Source of the DNA: Clostridia bacterium
Lineage (GTDB): Bacteria; Bacillota; Clostridia; UMGS1810
Direction: 5' to 3'
DNA: 8,589 nt
NCBI GenBank assembly: GCA_017629325.1
Contig: JAGBXL010000147.1
Location: 1 to 8,589, forward strand
The notes under the pieces are model-generated. The model was not told the DNA's origin and did not search any database. It worked only from the letters and a program-made list of their open reading frames with translations. Position numbers and translations under genes: made by a program. Shown here piece by piece: positions 1-6,618 of this stretch; within the stretch, counting starts at the first letter, position 1; each line of letters opens with the position of its first letter.

Positions 1-18
1 CTAATTGCAGAGCATTGT

Positions 19-1293
19 TTATGCTTCTTTTTTTATAACAATCTTTTTTCCAACAGTTTTTATTTCTTTAGTCTTTACAGGATTTACCATTTCTTCGCTT
101 ACGCTTACCTTTTTAATGTTTTCATCAGAGGGTGCATTAAACATAATGTCGCTCATGGTTTCTTCCATGATTGAACGAAGACCTCTGGCACCTGTTTTTA
201 ATTCAATTGCCTTTGATGCTATTGCACGGATTGCTTTTGGTTCAAATTCGAGCTCAACATCATCATAAGATAAAAGCTTTTGATACTGTTTTACAAGAGC
301 ATTTTTGGGCTCAGTAAGAATTTTAACTAAAGCTTCTTCGTCGAGAGAATCTAAGGTTACATTAACCGAAAGTCTGCCTATAAATTCAGGAATAAGGCCG
401 AATTTCAAAAGGTCTTGCGGCTGAATATCTTTTAATATTTCGCCAACCTGCTTTTGAGCCTGTGATTTGATTTCGGCACCGAAGCCAAGAACCTTTTTGC
501 CTGTGCGGTTTTCAATGATTTTATCTATTCCGTCGAAAGCACCACCGCAGATAAAGAGTATGTTGGTGGTGTCTATCTGAATGAATTCCTGCTGGGGATG
601 TTTTCGTCCGCCTTGCGGTGGAACAGAGGCAACAGTTCCCTCTAAAATTTTTAAAAGTGCCTGCTGAACACCTTCACCACTAACATCACGGGTTATGGAG
701 GGATTTTCTGACTTACGGGCAATTTTATCTATTTCGTCAATATATATTATGCCTCTTTCGGCACTTTCTATATTGTAGTCGGCAGCCTGAATAAGCTTTA
801 AGAGTATGTTTTCAACATCTTCACCAACATAGCCGGCTTCTGTTAATGATGTTGCATCAGCAATAGCAAATGGAACATCTATTATTTTTGCAAGTGTTTG
901 AGCAAGAAGAGTTTTTCCCGAGCCTGTGGGACCAACCATAAGGATATTGCTCTTTTGAAGCTCAACATCATCGTCGGAAGTTTTTTTGCTTATGCGTTTA
1001 TAGTGATTATAAACTGCAACTGCAAGACTTTTTTTGGCATCGTCCTGACCCACAACATACATATCTAAAATACTTTTAATATCTTTAGGTTTAGGAAGTT
1101 CCGAAAAATCAACGCTTGCGTTTGCCACAGCTTCAAATTCACGGTAATCGCTTTCTATGATTTCGCTACATGCTTCTATACATTCGTCGCATATAAACAC
1201 ATCTGCAGCAGGACTGGATATAAGACGCATAACCATATCCTGACTTTTTCCGCAGAACGAGCACACGAAATCATCTTTATTTTTATTTGGCAT
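19..1293 (-). CDS. clpX: ATP-dependent Clp protease ATP-binding subunit ClpX
   Basis: Cytosolic AAA+ unfoldase that recognises tagged or native substrates, unfolds them with ATP and threads them into ClpP. Seen in the 424-residue product: an N-terminal zinc-binding domain with Cys11, Cys14, Cys35 and Cys38; Walker A GPTGSGKT (121-128); pore loop GYVG (154-157); Walker B IIYIDEID (182-189); RKH loop (230-232); arginine finger Arg307 and sensor-2 Arg370 in GARGLR. The ClpP-docking loop reads LGF (269-271) where IGF is more usual, a conservative change. Length is normal for the family. The ATG is preceded by GAGGTG eight bases upstream. It lies 81 bp downstream of clpP on the same strand, and a hairpin in that gap may tune its expression. 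Only 18 bases follow the stop, so the next gene (lon in many relatives) is not visible. Confidence 0.98.
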   Translation of the reverse strand: MPNKNKDDFVCSFCGKSQDMVMRLISSPAADVFICDECIEACSEIIESDYREFEAVANASVDFSELPKPKDIKSILDMYVVGQDDAKKSLAVAVYNHYKRISKKTSDDDVELQKSNILMVGPTGSGKTLLAQTLAKIIDVPFAIADATSLTEAGYVGEDVENILLKLIQAADYNIESAERGIIYIDEIDKIARKSENPSITRDVSGEGVQQALLKILEGTVASVPPQGGRKHPQQEFIQIDTTNILFICGGAFDGIDKIIENRTGKKVLGFGAEIKSQAQKQVGEILKDIQPQDLLKFGLIPEFIGRLSVNVTLDSLDEEALVKILTEPKNALVKQYQKLLSYDDVELEFEPKAIRAIASKAIELKTGARGLRSIMEETMSDIMFNAPSDENIKKVSVSEEMVNPVKTKEIKTVGKKIVIKKEA

Positions 1294-1339
1294 ATAGATT
1301 ACACCTCAAATCTTACATAACTAATCATTCATAAAACAA

Positions 1340-1370
1340 TTTACGGGAGGGTAAAAACCCTCCCTGTAAA
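1340..1370 (-). terminator. Hairpin between clpP and clpX, possible weak terminator or attenuator
   Basis: A strong inverted repeat lies just after the clpP stop: GGGAGGG (1345-1351) pairs with CCCTCCC (1358-1364) across a 6-base loop. The stem extends by TTTAC/GTAAA with a single bulged base. Read along the clpP-to-clpX transcript, it is followed by TTGTTTTAT, a broken U-rich tail. It could partly end transcription after clpP, so that ClpP is made in excess of ClpX, or it could be an mRNA-stabilising or processing structure. Confidence 0.5.
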
Positions 1371-1374
1371 TATA

Positions 1375-1959
1375 TTACTTTCTTTTTTCAATAACTTCAT
1401 CAACCAAGCCATATTCTTTAGCTTCATAGGCTGACATAAAGTTATCTCTTTCTGTATCTTTTGTGATTTGTTCTAGGGTTTGACCCGTTCTTTCACTAAG
1501 GATAGTATTTAATGTTTCCTTTATTTTTATTATTCTGTCGGCATGAATTTTTATATCGGTCGCCTGACCCTGCATACCGCCAAGTGGCTGATGAATCATT
1601 ACTTCGCTATTGGGAAGTGCAAAACGTTTTCCTTTTGCACCTGCTGCAAGAAGGAATGCTCCCATGGAAGCTGCCATACCCACACATATTGTGGAAACAT
1701 CGCATTTAATATACTGCATGGTATCGTAAATAGCCATGCCTGCGGTTATTGAGCCGCCGGGACTATTGATATAAAGGCTGATGTCTTTATCGGGATCCTC
1801 TGCTTCAAGGAATAAAAGCTGTGCAACAACAAGTGATGCACTAACATCATTTACTTCTTCCCCTAAAAATATTATTCTGTCTTTTAAAAGACGGGAATAT
1901 ATATCGTAGGATCTTTCTCCTCTGTTTGTCTGTTCAATGACCATAGGTACAAGACTCAT
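1375..1959 (-). CDS. clpP: ATP-dependent Clp protease proteolytic subunit ClpP
   Basis: Serine peptidase (family S14) that assembles into a two-ring tetradecamer and degrades substrates delivered by ClpX or ClpC in the cytosol. The 194-residue product has the usual length and the catalytic triad Ser98 (GMAASMGAF), His123 (MIHQPLGG) and Asp171 (ERDNFM). The oxyanion-region glycines (NSPGGS, 65-70) are present. The short N-terminal MSLVPMVIEQ matches the usual propeptide and axial-loop region. AAGGAGG lies nine bases before the ATG, which fixes the start. It sits between tig and clpX on the same strand, a widely conserved order. No tandem CtsR-type heptads were seen by eye upstream. Confidence 0.98.
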   Translation of the reverse strand: MSLVPMVIEQTNRGERSYDIYSRLLKDRIIFLGEEVNDVSASLVVAQLLFLEAEDPDKDISLYINSPGGSITAGMAIYDTMQYIKCDVSTICVGMAASMGAFLLAAGAKGKRFALPNSEVMIHQPLGGMQGQATDIKIHADRIIKIKETLNTILSERTGQTLEQITKDTERDNFMSAYEAKEYGLVDEVIEKRK

Positions 1960-2008
1960 TATAATTTGCCTCCTTAATTTTATTTGTCCCCCTGAAAATC
2001 AAAAGCTA

Positions 2009-2224
2009 TTATTCAGCTTTTTCAGTTTTAGCTGTTGTTTTTTTGGTTGTTGTTTTTTTAGCGGGTGCTTTTTTTGCAGGTGTTTTCTTCTCACCTTCAG
2101 CTTCGTCTGCTTTTTTAGCGGGAGCCTTTTTTGCAGGAGCTTTTTTTGCTGCAGGTTTTCCTGCTTTTGCATTTTGGGCAATAAATTCTACTGCTTTTTT
2201 AACTTTGAGTTCTTCTTTTATGGT
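2009..2224 (-). pseudogene. tig: Orphaned C-terminal segment of trigger factor beyond an in-frame stop
   Basis: After the TAA at 2225-2227 the tig frame stays open for 71 codons and ends at TAA 2009-2011. It starts TIKEELKVKKAVEFIAQNAK, which matches the last helix expected of trigger factor (compare the terminal VRIQKVIDLLRDNAK-like region of Bacillus homologues, from memory). It then becomes a low-complexity tail built on APAKK units, ending in Thr/Lys and TEKAE. There is no ATG, GTG or TTG with a ribosome binding site just after the stop, so independent translation looks unlikely. Intact coding sense across all 71 codons, including several poly-A tracts, argues that the stop is very recent, a sequence error, or read through at some level. 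With the missing residue restored, trigger factor would be 478 residues. Confidence 0.85.
2054..2137 (-). repeat. Two 27-bp direct repeats encoding PAKKAPAKK
   Basis: In the post-stop tail, the segments at 2111-2137 and 2054-2080 both encode PAKKAPAKK and agree at 25 of 27 bases. They are separated by an acidic spacer (ADEAEGEKKT). The pattern fits tail growth by duplication or slippage. A-tracts within the copies make this stretch prone to replication slippage and to sequencing error. Confidence 0.75.
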
Positions 2225-3445
2225 TTACTGTTCGTTTTCACCGATAAGAGTTTTAACTTTATCAAGCTCCATGCCATACATTTCTGCCATTTTCTTTAAT
2301 TCTTCCTCAACATCTTCTTCGGAAACAGAAATAGCTTCAACTTCGGCAATTTTTTCAAGAACAAGGTTTGATTTAACCTGCATTTCGGCCTGGTCTTTAA
2401 ACTGTTCTTTAAATGTATCAACAGTTGTGCCTGTTATCTGCATATACTGTTCAAGGCTCATACCCTGTGATGAGAGACGATAGCCGAATTCTTTAATCAT
2501 ATCTTCAATTCTGTTGTCTATCATGCACTGGGGAATGTCAATCTCGGCATTTTCGGTTACAACATCTACAACTTTATTTTCAAACTCAGCTTTTGTTCTT
2601 GCTTCGTTTGCTTTATCAAGTTTTTCTTTAATGCTGTTTTTATATTCTTCAAAGGTTTCAAATTCGCTAACATCTTTTGCAAAATCATCGTCAAATTCGG
2701 GAAGTTCTTTAACTTTGATTTCTTTAACAGTTACTTTGAATGTTGCATCTTTGCCTTTTAATTCTTCTGAATGATATTCTTCAGGGAATTTAACATTTAT
2801 TTCGGTTTCTTCGTTTAATTTTGCACCAACGAGCTGATCTTCAAAGCCGGGGATAAACTGACCGCTGCCGATTTCTAATGTGTGGTCAAGGCCTTTGCCG
2901 CCTTCAAAAGCCACACCGTCTACAAAGCCTTCAAAATCGATAACTGTGATATCACCCATTTCTACTGCTCTGTCTTCAATAGTAATCATTCTTGCATTCT
3001 TTTCTGCATCGGCTTTAATCTGAGCTTCAACATCTTCTTCTTTTGTTTCGTAAACAGTTTTTTCAGCTTTAACACCTTTGTATTCACCAAGTGTAACTTC
3101 GGGTTTAACTGTTACAACTGCTGTGAGAACAAGATCCTTGCCGCCGCCGATTTCTTCGATGTCTATTTCGGGTCTGTCAACAGGATTGATACCTGCTTCT
3201 TTTACAGCAAATTCGTATGCATCGGGGCATACAAAATTAACAGCATCTTCATAAAACACTGCTTCACCATAATATTTTTCAATGAGCTTTCTGGGTGCTT
3301 TACCTTTTCTGAAGCCAGGAAGAGCAATCTGTTTTACATTTTTCTTGTAGGCTTTTTCAAGAGCTTTTTCAAAAGCTTCTTTGTCAACCTCAATTGTGAG
3401 TTTGACAGTATTTTTTTCTGTCTGTTCGTTTTTTATAAGTTTCAT
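2225..3445 (-). CDS. tig: Trigger factor (peptidyl-prolyl isomerase chaperone), truncated by in-frame stop
   Basis: Ribosome-associated chaperone that binds nascent chains at the exit tunnel and has prolyl isomerase activity. The 406-residue ORF shows the N-terminal ribosome-binding domain with the signature GFRKGKAP (44-51), an FKBP-type isomerase domain at about 160-245 (EMGDITVIDFEGFVDG, then GSGQFIPGFEDQLVGAK), and the helical C-terminal chaperone domain to the end. It stops at GENEQ, before the final helix seen in homologues. That helix is encoded in frame directly after the TAA (2009-2224). The ATG has AGGAGG nine bases upstream. Loss of the last helix may destabilise the C-terminal domain but leaves the ribosome-binding and isomerase domains whole. 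The gene heads the cluster with clpP and clpX. Confidence 0.95.
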   Translation of the reverse strand: MKLIKNEQTEKNTVKLTIEVDKEAFEKALEKAYKKNVKQIALPGFRKGKAPRKLIEKYYGEAVFYEDAVNFVCPDAYEFAVKEAGINPVDRPEIDIEEIGGGKDLVLTAVVTVKPEVTLGEYKGVKAEKTVYETKEEDVEAQIKADAEKNARMITIEDRAVEMGDITVIDFEGFVDGVAFEGGKGLDHTLEIGSGQFIPGFEDQLVGAKLNEETEINVKFPEEYHSEELKGKDATFKVTVKEIKVKELPEFDDDFAKDVSEFETFEEYKNSIKEKLDKANEARTKAEFENKVVDVVTENAEIDIPQCMIDNRIEDMIKEFGYRLSSQGMSLEQYMQITGTTVDTFKEQFKDQAEMQVKSNLVLEKIAEVEAISVSEEDVEEELKKMAEMYGMELDKVKTLIGENEQ

Positions 3446-3455
3446 CTGTAGGGGC

Positions 3456-3480
3456 CTCCTATAAATAAAAATTTATTATA
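3456..3480 (-). promoter_or_regulatory. Candidate tig promoter -10 box and strong ribosome binding site
   Basis: On the minus strand an exact TATAAT lies at 3475-3480, about 14 bases upstream of the AGGAGG ribosome binding site of tig (about 3456-3461). The best -35 match 16 bases further up, TTTCTG, is poor, so the promoter is tentative. The region is AT-rich, where TATAAT arises easily by chance. No CIRCE element was seen by eye. Confidence 0.35.
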
Positions 3481-3487
3481 TAATTAA

Positions 3488-3504
3488 AATTTCTTACAGA
3501 AATT
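3488..3504 (-). terminator. Small AT-rich hairpin at the end of the metallophosphoesterase gene
   Basis: AATTTCT (3488-3494) and AGAAATT (3498-3504) form a perfect 7-bp inverted repeat with a 3-base loop. It overlaps the stop codon of the metallophosphoesterase gene and is followed, on the minus strand, by TTTAATTA. It could be a weak terminator separating this gene from tig. The stem is short and has little GC. Confidence 0.3.
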
Positions 3505-4225
3505 ATTTAATTCTTAAGGGTGTAAAGCCGAGATAATCGGCAGATGTGAGATAAAAATCTATCCCCTGGGCATTTCCATTAAACGAGGTTTTTATTCCCT
3601 CGCCGTGAAGATGACCGTAGATACATTTCTTTACATTATATTTTTTTAAAAGCTCCAGTATTTTCTCATCGCACTCGCCAAGAGAATTAACGGGCGGAAA
3701 ATGAAAAACCGCAATTCTTACTGTTTCATTTTCCTCACATTGTGTTTGCGCTTTTTCCATTTTATCAAAAGAAAGTGAAAGTCTTATAAGCTCACGCTCA
3801 TATATTTTTTCATCTTCTTTTTTAAAATTATCAGACTTTGGAACTATCCAGCCTCTTGCTGCACCAATAGAGAAATTTTCGTATGTAAAAAAATCGTTGT
3901 GAAGAAAGCTTATTGAATCAAAACCCCAATCGGCAAGTGATTTATTAAGTTTGGTTATGCTCTCCCACCAGTAATCATGATTACCTTTTATAATAAGCTT
4001 TTTTCCGGGAAGCGAATTTACAAACTCAAAATCTTTTTTTGCTTCGTTTAAATAAGTTGCCCACGAAACATCGCCGCCAATGATTACCAAATCATTTTCT
4101 CCAACGGTTTTAATCCAGTTTTCGCGAATTCTATTTACATAGTTATGCCAGGAGGCACCAAAAACATCCATGGGCTTATCTGTGCCAAGCGATAAATGAA
4201 GATCACTCAGTGCAAAAAGTGCCAC
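3503..4225 (-). CDS. Metallophosphoesterase (calcineurin-like predicted phosphohydrolase)
   Basis: Probable two-metal phosphoesterase of the calcineurin-like superfamily (Metallophos fold), resembling the bacterial predicted phosphohydrolases grouped as COG1768. The substrate is unknown. The 240-residue product carries the full metal-binding set: Asp8-X-His10 (SDLHLS), Asp52 in GGDVSW, Asn82-His83 in GNHDYWW, His175 in FHFPP, and GHLH (204-207). No signal peptide or membrane segment is visible, so it should be cytosolic. The start is GTG, supported by a run of six G seven bases upstream and by the active-site motif beginning at residue 7. It is divergent from comEC and lies 57 bp upstream of tig on the same strand. 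A good promoter at 4288-4316 implies a leader of about 55 nucleotides. Confidence 0.9.
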   Translation of the reverse strand: MALFALSDLHLSLGTDKPMDVFGASWHNYVNRIRENWIKTVGENDLVIIGGDVSWATYLNEAKKDFEFVNSLPGKKLIIKGNHDYWWESITKLNKSLADWGFDSISFLHNDFFTYENFSIGAARGWIVPKSDNFKKEDEKIYERELIRLSLSFDKMEKAQTQCEENETVRIAVFHFPPVNSLGECDEKILELLKKYNVKKCIYGHLHGEGIKTSFNGNAQGIDFYLTSADYLGFTPLRIK

Positions 4226-4287
4226 TTTAGTTCCCCCCTGCCAATAATATTACACAAAAATCCACCATAATCTTTACAGTAGAATAC

Positions 4288-4316
4288 ATTATATAACATA
4301 ATTTGGATAAAATCAA
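4288..4316 (-). promoter_or_regulatory. Sigma-A-type promoter for the metallophosphoesterase gene
   Basis: On the minus strand TTGATT (4311-4316) is followed after exactly 17 bases by TATAAT (4288-4293). Transcription should begin near 4281. The -35 box sits one base from the -35 box of the divergent comEC promoter. Confidence 0.7.
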
Positions 4317-4317
4317 G

Positions 4318-4346
4318 TTGTTATTTGTACAAAAAAATGCTATTAT
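4318..4346 (+). promoter_or_regulatory. Sigma-A-type promoter for comEC-holA
   Basis: TTGTTA (4318-4323) is followed after exactly 17 bases by TATTAT (4341-4346), giving a predicted start near 4353 and a leader of about 27 bases. The ribosome binding site AAAGG (4366-4370) lies nine bases before the comEC ATG. This looks like a vegetative promoter. I saw no obvious ComK-type or alternative sigma-factor site. Confidence 0.65.
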
Positions 4347-4379
4347 AAGACGAGAAAATTATTTCAAAGGTATAATAAA

Positions 4380-6614
4380 ATGAAAATTTTACACTATATT
4401 GCAAAATATTACACCAGAATTCTGCTTTTTATTATTATTTTATTTGCAGTTTCAAATTCTGTGGTTAAATTCAGCCAAAACTATGAAAACACTCTTGATA
4501 AAATAAGAATAACTGATAGTGTTTCGGATATTTTATGCGAAGTTATAACAGCACCTCAAAAAGATGATAAGCTTTCCTTTGAAGCAAAGCTTATAAAATC
4601 CAACAGCAAAAGTCTTAATGGTCTGCATTTTAACTTTGTTCTTAAAAACACCAAACTTAATATTCTGCCCGGCGACAGACTAAAAATCAAAGAAGGGAAA
4701 CTTTATCTGCCCGAAGATAAAAGAAACGAAGGCAGCTTTGATAATTTGGAATACCAAAAGAGCAAAAACTTATTTGGAAGCATTTATTCCGACAGTGATG
4801 CTACTCTTGAAACAAAGGGAACGAAAAGCTATTTACGATATGCGGCAAAATTAAAATCGGAATTTTCAAACAGTGCATCTATAAAGCTTAATAAAAACAT
4901 TGCAGGAATTGCCACTGCACTTTTAACAGGAGATAAATCAGGAATTACAAATAAAGACAGCCATAGCCTTAAACAAAGCGGTGTTTATCATATTGTTGCC
5001 ATATCGGGACTGCATTTAAACATTTTTATTATGTTTATGTCTTTCTTTATTTCGGGGTTAAGGCTGAAAAGACTTAAAAAAGCTTTTCTATCTTTTGTTT
5101 TATTTGTGCTCACATCTTTAATTGTGCTTGTTTTCACAGGTTTTGGTCTTTCAGTTATAAGAGCCTTTGTGATGCTTGTTATATCTTTGGGAAGCGGTGT
5201 TTTTGCCAGAAAATATGACAGCAAAAATTCTCTTTACATATCAACCGCACTGATATTTATTTTACTTCCTCAAAGCTTTTACAGTGTGGGCTTCAGGCTT
5301 TCTGTGTTATCTACATTTGCAGTTCTTGTTTCGGCAGATATTATGAAAAAAATAAAAGAATATAGTATTTTTAAAAACAAATATGTATTCCATATTACAG
5401 GCGTTATTATAACATCTTTTCTTTGCTCGCTTTTCACCCTGCCGGTTATGATTGCATCGTTTGGTTTTTTGCCTATCTATTCATTTTTGGGAAACCTTTT
5501 TGTTTTACCTCTTGCAACTCCCGCCCTTGCGTTTTGTTTAGGTTTTGCCTTGTTTTCTTTTATGGGGCTTGGGTTTTTAACAAGTTTTGCAGCATTTATT
5601 TTATCACAGATTATATGGCTTATTTTAAATATAACATCTTTTATTTCATCTATGCCTTTTAGTGTGATAAAGCTTTTACCTCTTTACACTTTCTACGCCC
5701 TTTGTTTTATGGGTGTGATATTTTGTGTGGGGTATTACATTATTAAAAGAAAAAGATTTTTTGGGTGTATATCTGCTGTTTTGATTTTGTGTCTTGCCTC
5801 GGGAAGTGTTTTACTGTATAATAAACTGGATACAAAAGCAAAGGTTATATTTGCCGATGTTGGTCAGGGAGATTGTGCAATTATAAAGCTTCCTCAAAAC
5901 AAAGCGGTTATTATAGATTTTGGCACAAATTATAATGAAGATTATGTGGCAGATGAAATTAAATTAAGCCTTATGAAATACAATATCGCAAATATATCGG
6001 CAGTTTTTTTGAGCCATTTTCACTCTGACCACATATCAGGCATAACCACTCTGCTTAGTGAAAAAATGGTTAAAGACCTTTATGTGCCTATGTATTATGA
6101 AAAAGAAGACAAAGAAAGCTGCGAAAACTTAAGTAATATTTTATCTGCCGCACTTTTAAAACCCGCCAAATTACAAAGATTAAGGATTGGCGACAGAATT
6201 GAAATCGGCGGCGGAATTTTTGAAATATTATCGCCAAGTGAAAATATGCAGTTTAAAGCAAACGATATGTCGATGGTTATTAAATTTACCTATGGCAAAA
6301 ATTCATTTCTTTTTACGGGCGATATTGAAGATATGGGCACAGAGAATATTCTCAAGAAAGATATTGATTGCGATGTTATTAAGGTTCCCCATCATGGCGG
6401 GCAAAATACTAAAATAAATGAGCTTACGCAAAAGGCAAGTGCCAAATACGCAGTTATAAGCTGCGGGAAAAACAATTCCTACGAACACCCGCACAAAGAC
6501 ACTGTAAAGGCATTTAAAAATAGCGGTGCAAAGGTATTTACAACCTATAAAACAGGTGCAATAGAATTCACACTAGATAAAAACGAAATTAAAAATGTAA
6601 GTAAAATGAGGTGA
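4380..6614 (+). CDS. comEC: ComEC/Rec2 family DNA-uptake channel protein
   Basis: Polytopic membrane protein that in transformable bacteria passes single-stranded DNA across the cytoplasmic membrane. Its metallo-beta-lactamase-like domain is proposed to degrade the other strand. The 744-residue product has an N-terminal membrane helix (about 12-30), a DUF4131-like soluble region (about 45-150), and a Competence domain with the signature HIVAISGLHLN (204-214) and several membrane helices to about residue 480. The C-terminal domain starts near DVGQGD and carries HFHSDH (His546, His548, Asp550, His551), FTGD (645-648) and PHHGG (670-674), so the metal site looks complete. Length is normal. comEA and comEB, which often precede it, are absent: the upstream neighbour is the divergent phosphoesterase. 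Many Clostridia keep comEC without known competence, so active transformation cannot be inferred. Confidence 0.96.
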   Translation: MKILHYIAKYYTRILLFIIILFAVSNSVVKFSQNYENTLDKIRITDSVSDILCEVITAPQKDDKLSFEAKLIKSNSKSLNGLHFNFVLKNTKLNILPGDRLKIKEGKLYLPEDKRNEGSFDNLEYQKSKNLFGSIYSDSDATLETKGTKSYLRYAAKLKSEFSNSASIKLNKNIAGIATALLTGDKSGITNKDSHSLKQSGVYHIVAISGLHLNIFIMFMSFFISGLRLKRLKKAFLSFVLFVLTSLIVLVFTGFGLSVIRAFVMLVISLGSGVFARKYDSKNSLYISTALIFILLPQSFYSVGFRLSVLSTFAVLVSADIMKKIKEYSIFKNKYVFHITGVIITSFLCSLFTLPVMIASFGFLPIYSFLGNLFVLPLATPALAFCLGFALFSFMGLGFLTSFAAFILSQIIWLILNITSFISSMPFSVIKLLPLYTFYALCFMGVIFCVGYYIIKRKRFFGCISAVLILCLASGSVLLYNKLDTKAKVIFADVGQGDCAIIKLPQNKAVIIDFGTNYNEDYVADEIKLSLMKYNIANISAVFLSHFHSDHISGITTLLSEKMVKDLYVPMYYEKEDKESCENLSNILSAALLKPAKLQRLRIGDRIEIGGGIFEILSPSENMQFKANDMSMVIKFTYGKNSFLFTGDIEDMGTENILKKDIDCDVIKVPHHGGQNTKINELTQKASAKYAVISCGKNNSYEHPHKDTVKAFKNSGAKVFTTYKTGAIEFTLDKNEIKNVSKMR

Positions 6615-6618
6615 TAAA

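Noticed and set aside
1999..2181. 60-codon minus-strand ORF rich in K/Q/L over the tig tail
   Set aside because: It starts at TTG without a ribosome binding site and lies in a different frame from the clear trigger factor continuation; its composition is a shadow of the AAA/GCA-rich tail.
2009..2227. Alternative genetic code (TAA as sense) or programmed frameshift
   Set aside because: All other genes lack internal stops, most end in TAA, and the continuation is in the same frame, so neither reassignment nor frameshift is needed.
2043..2483. 146-codon plus-strand ORF opposite tig
   Set aside because: Ala/Phe/Ser-rich antisense shadow of the tail repeats and the tig C-terminal domain; no ribosome binding site and no recognisable family.
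2882..3451. 189-codon plus-strand ORF opposite the tig N-terminal half
   Set aside because: Phe/Cys-rich antisense of a clear trigger factor; codon use and composition are those of a complementary-strand shadow.
3446..3502. CIRCE or tandem CtsR heptads controlling the tig-clp cluster
   Set aside because: Looked for by eye upstream of tig, clpP and clpX; no convincing match found.
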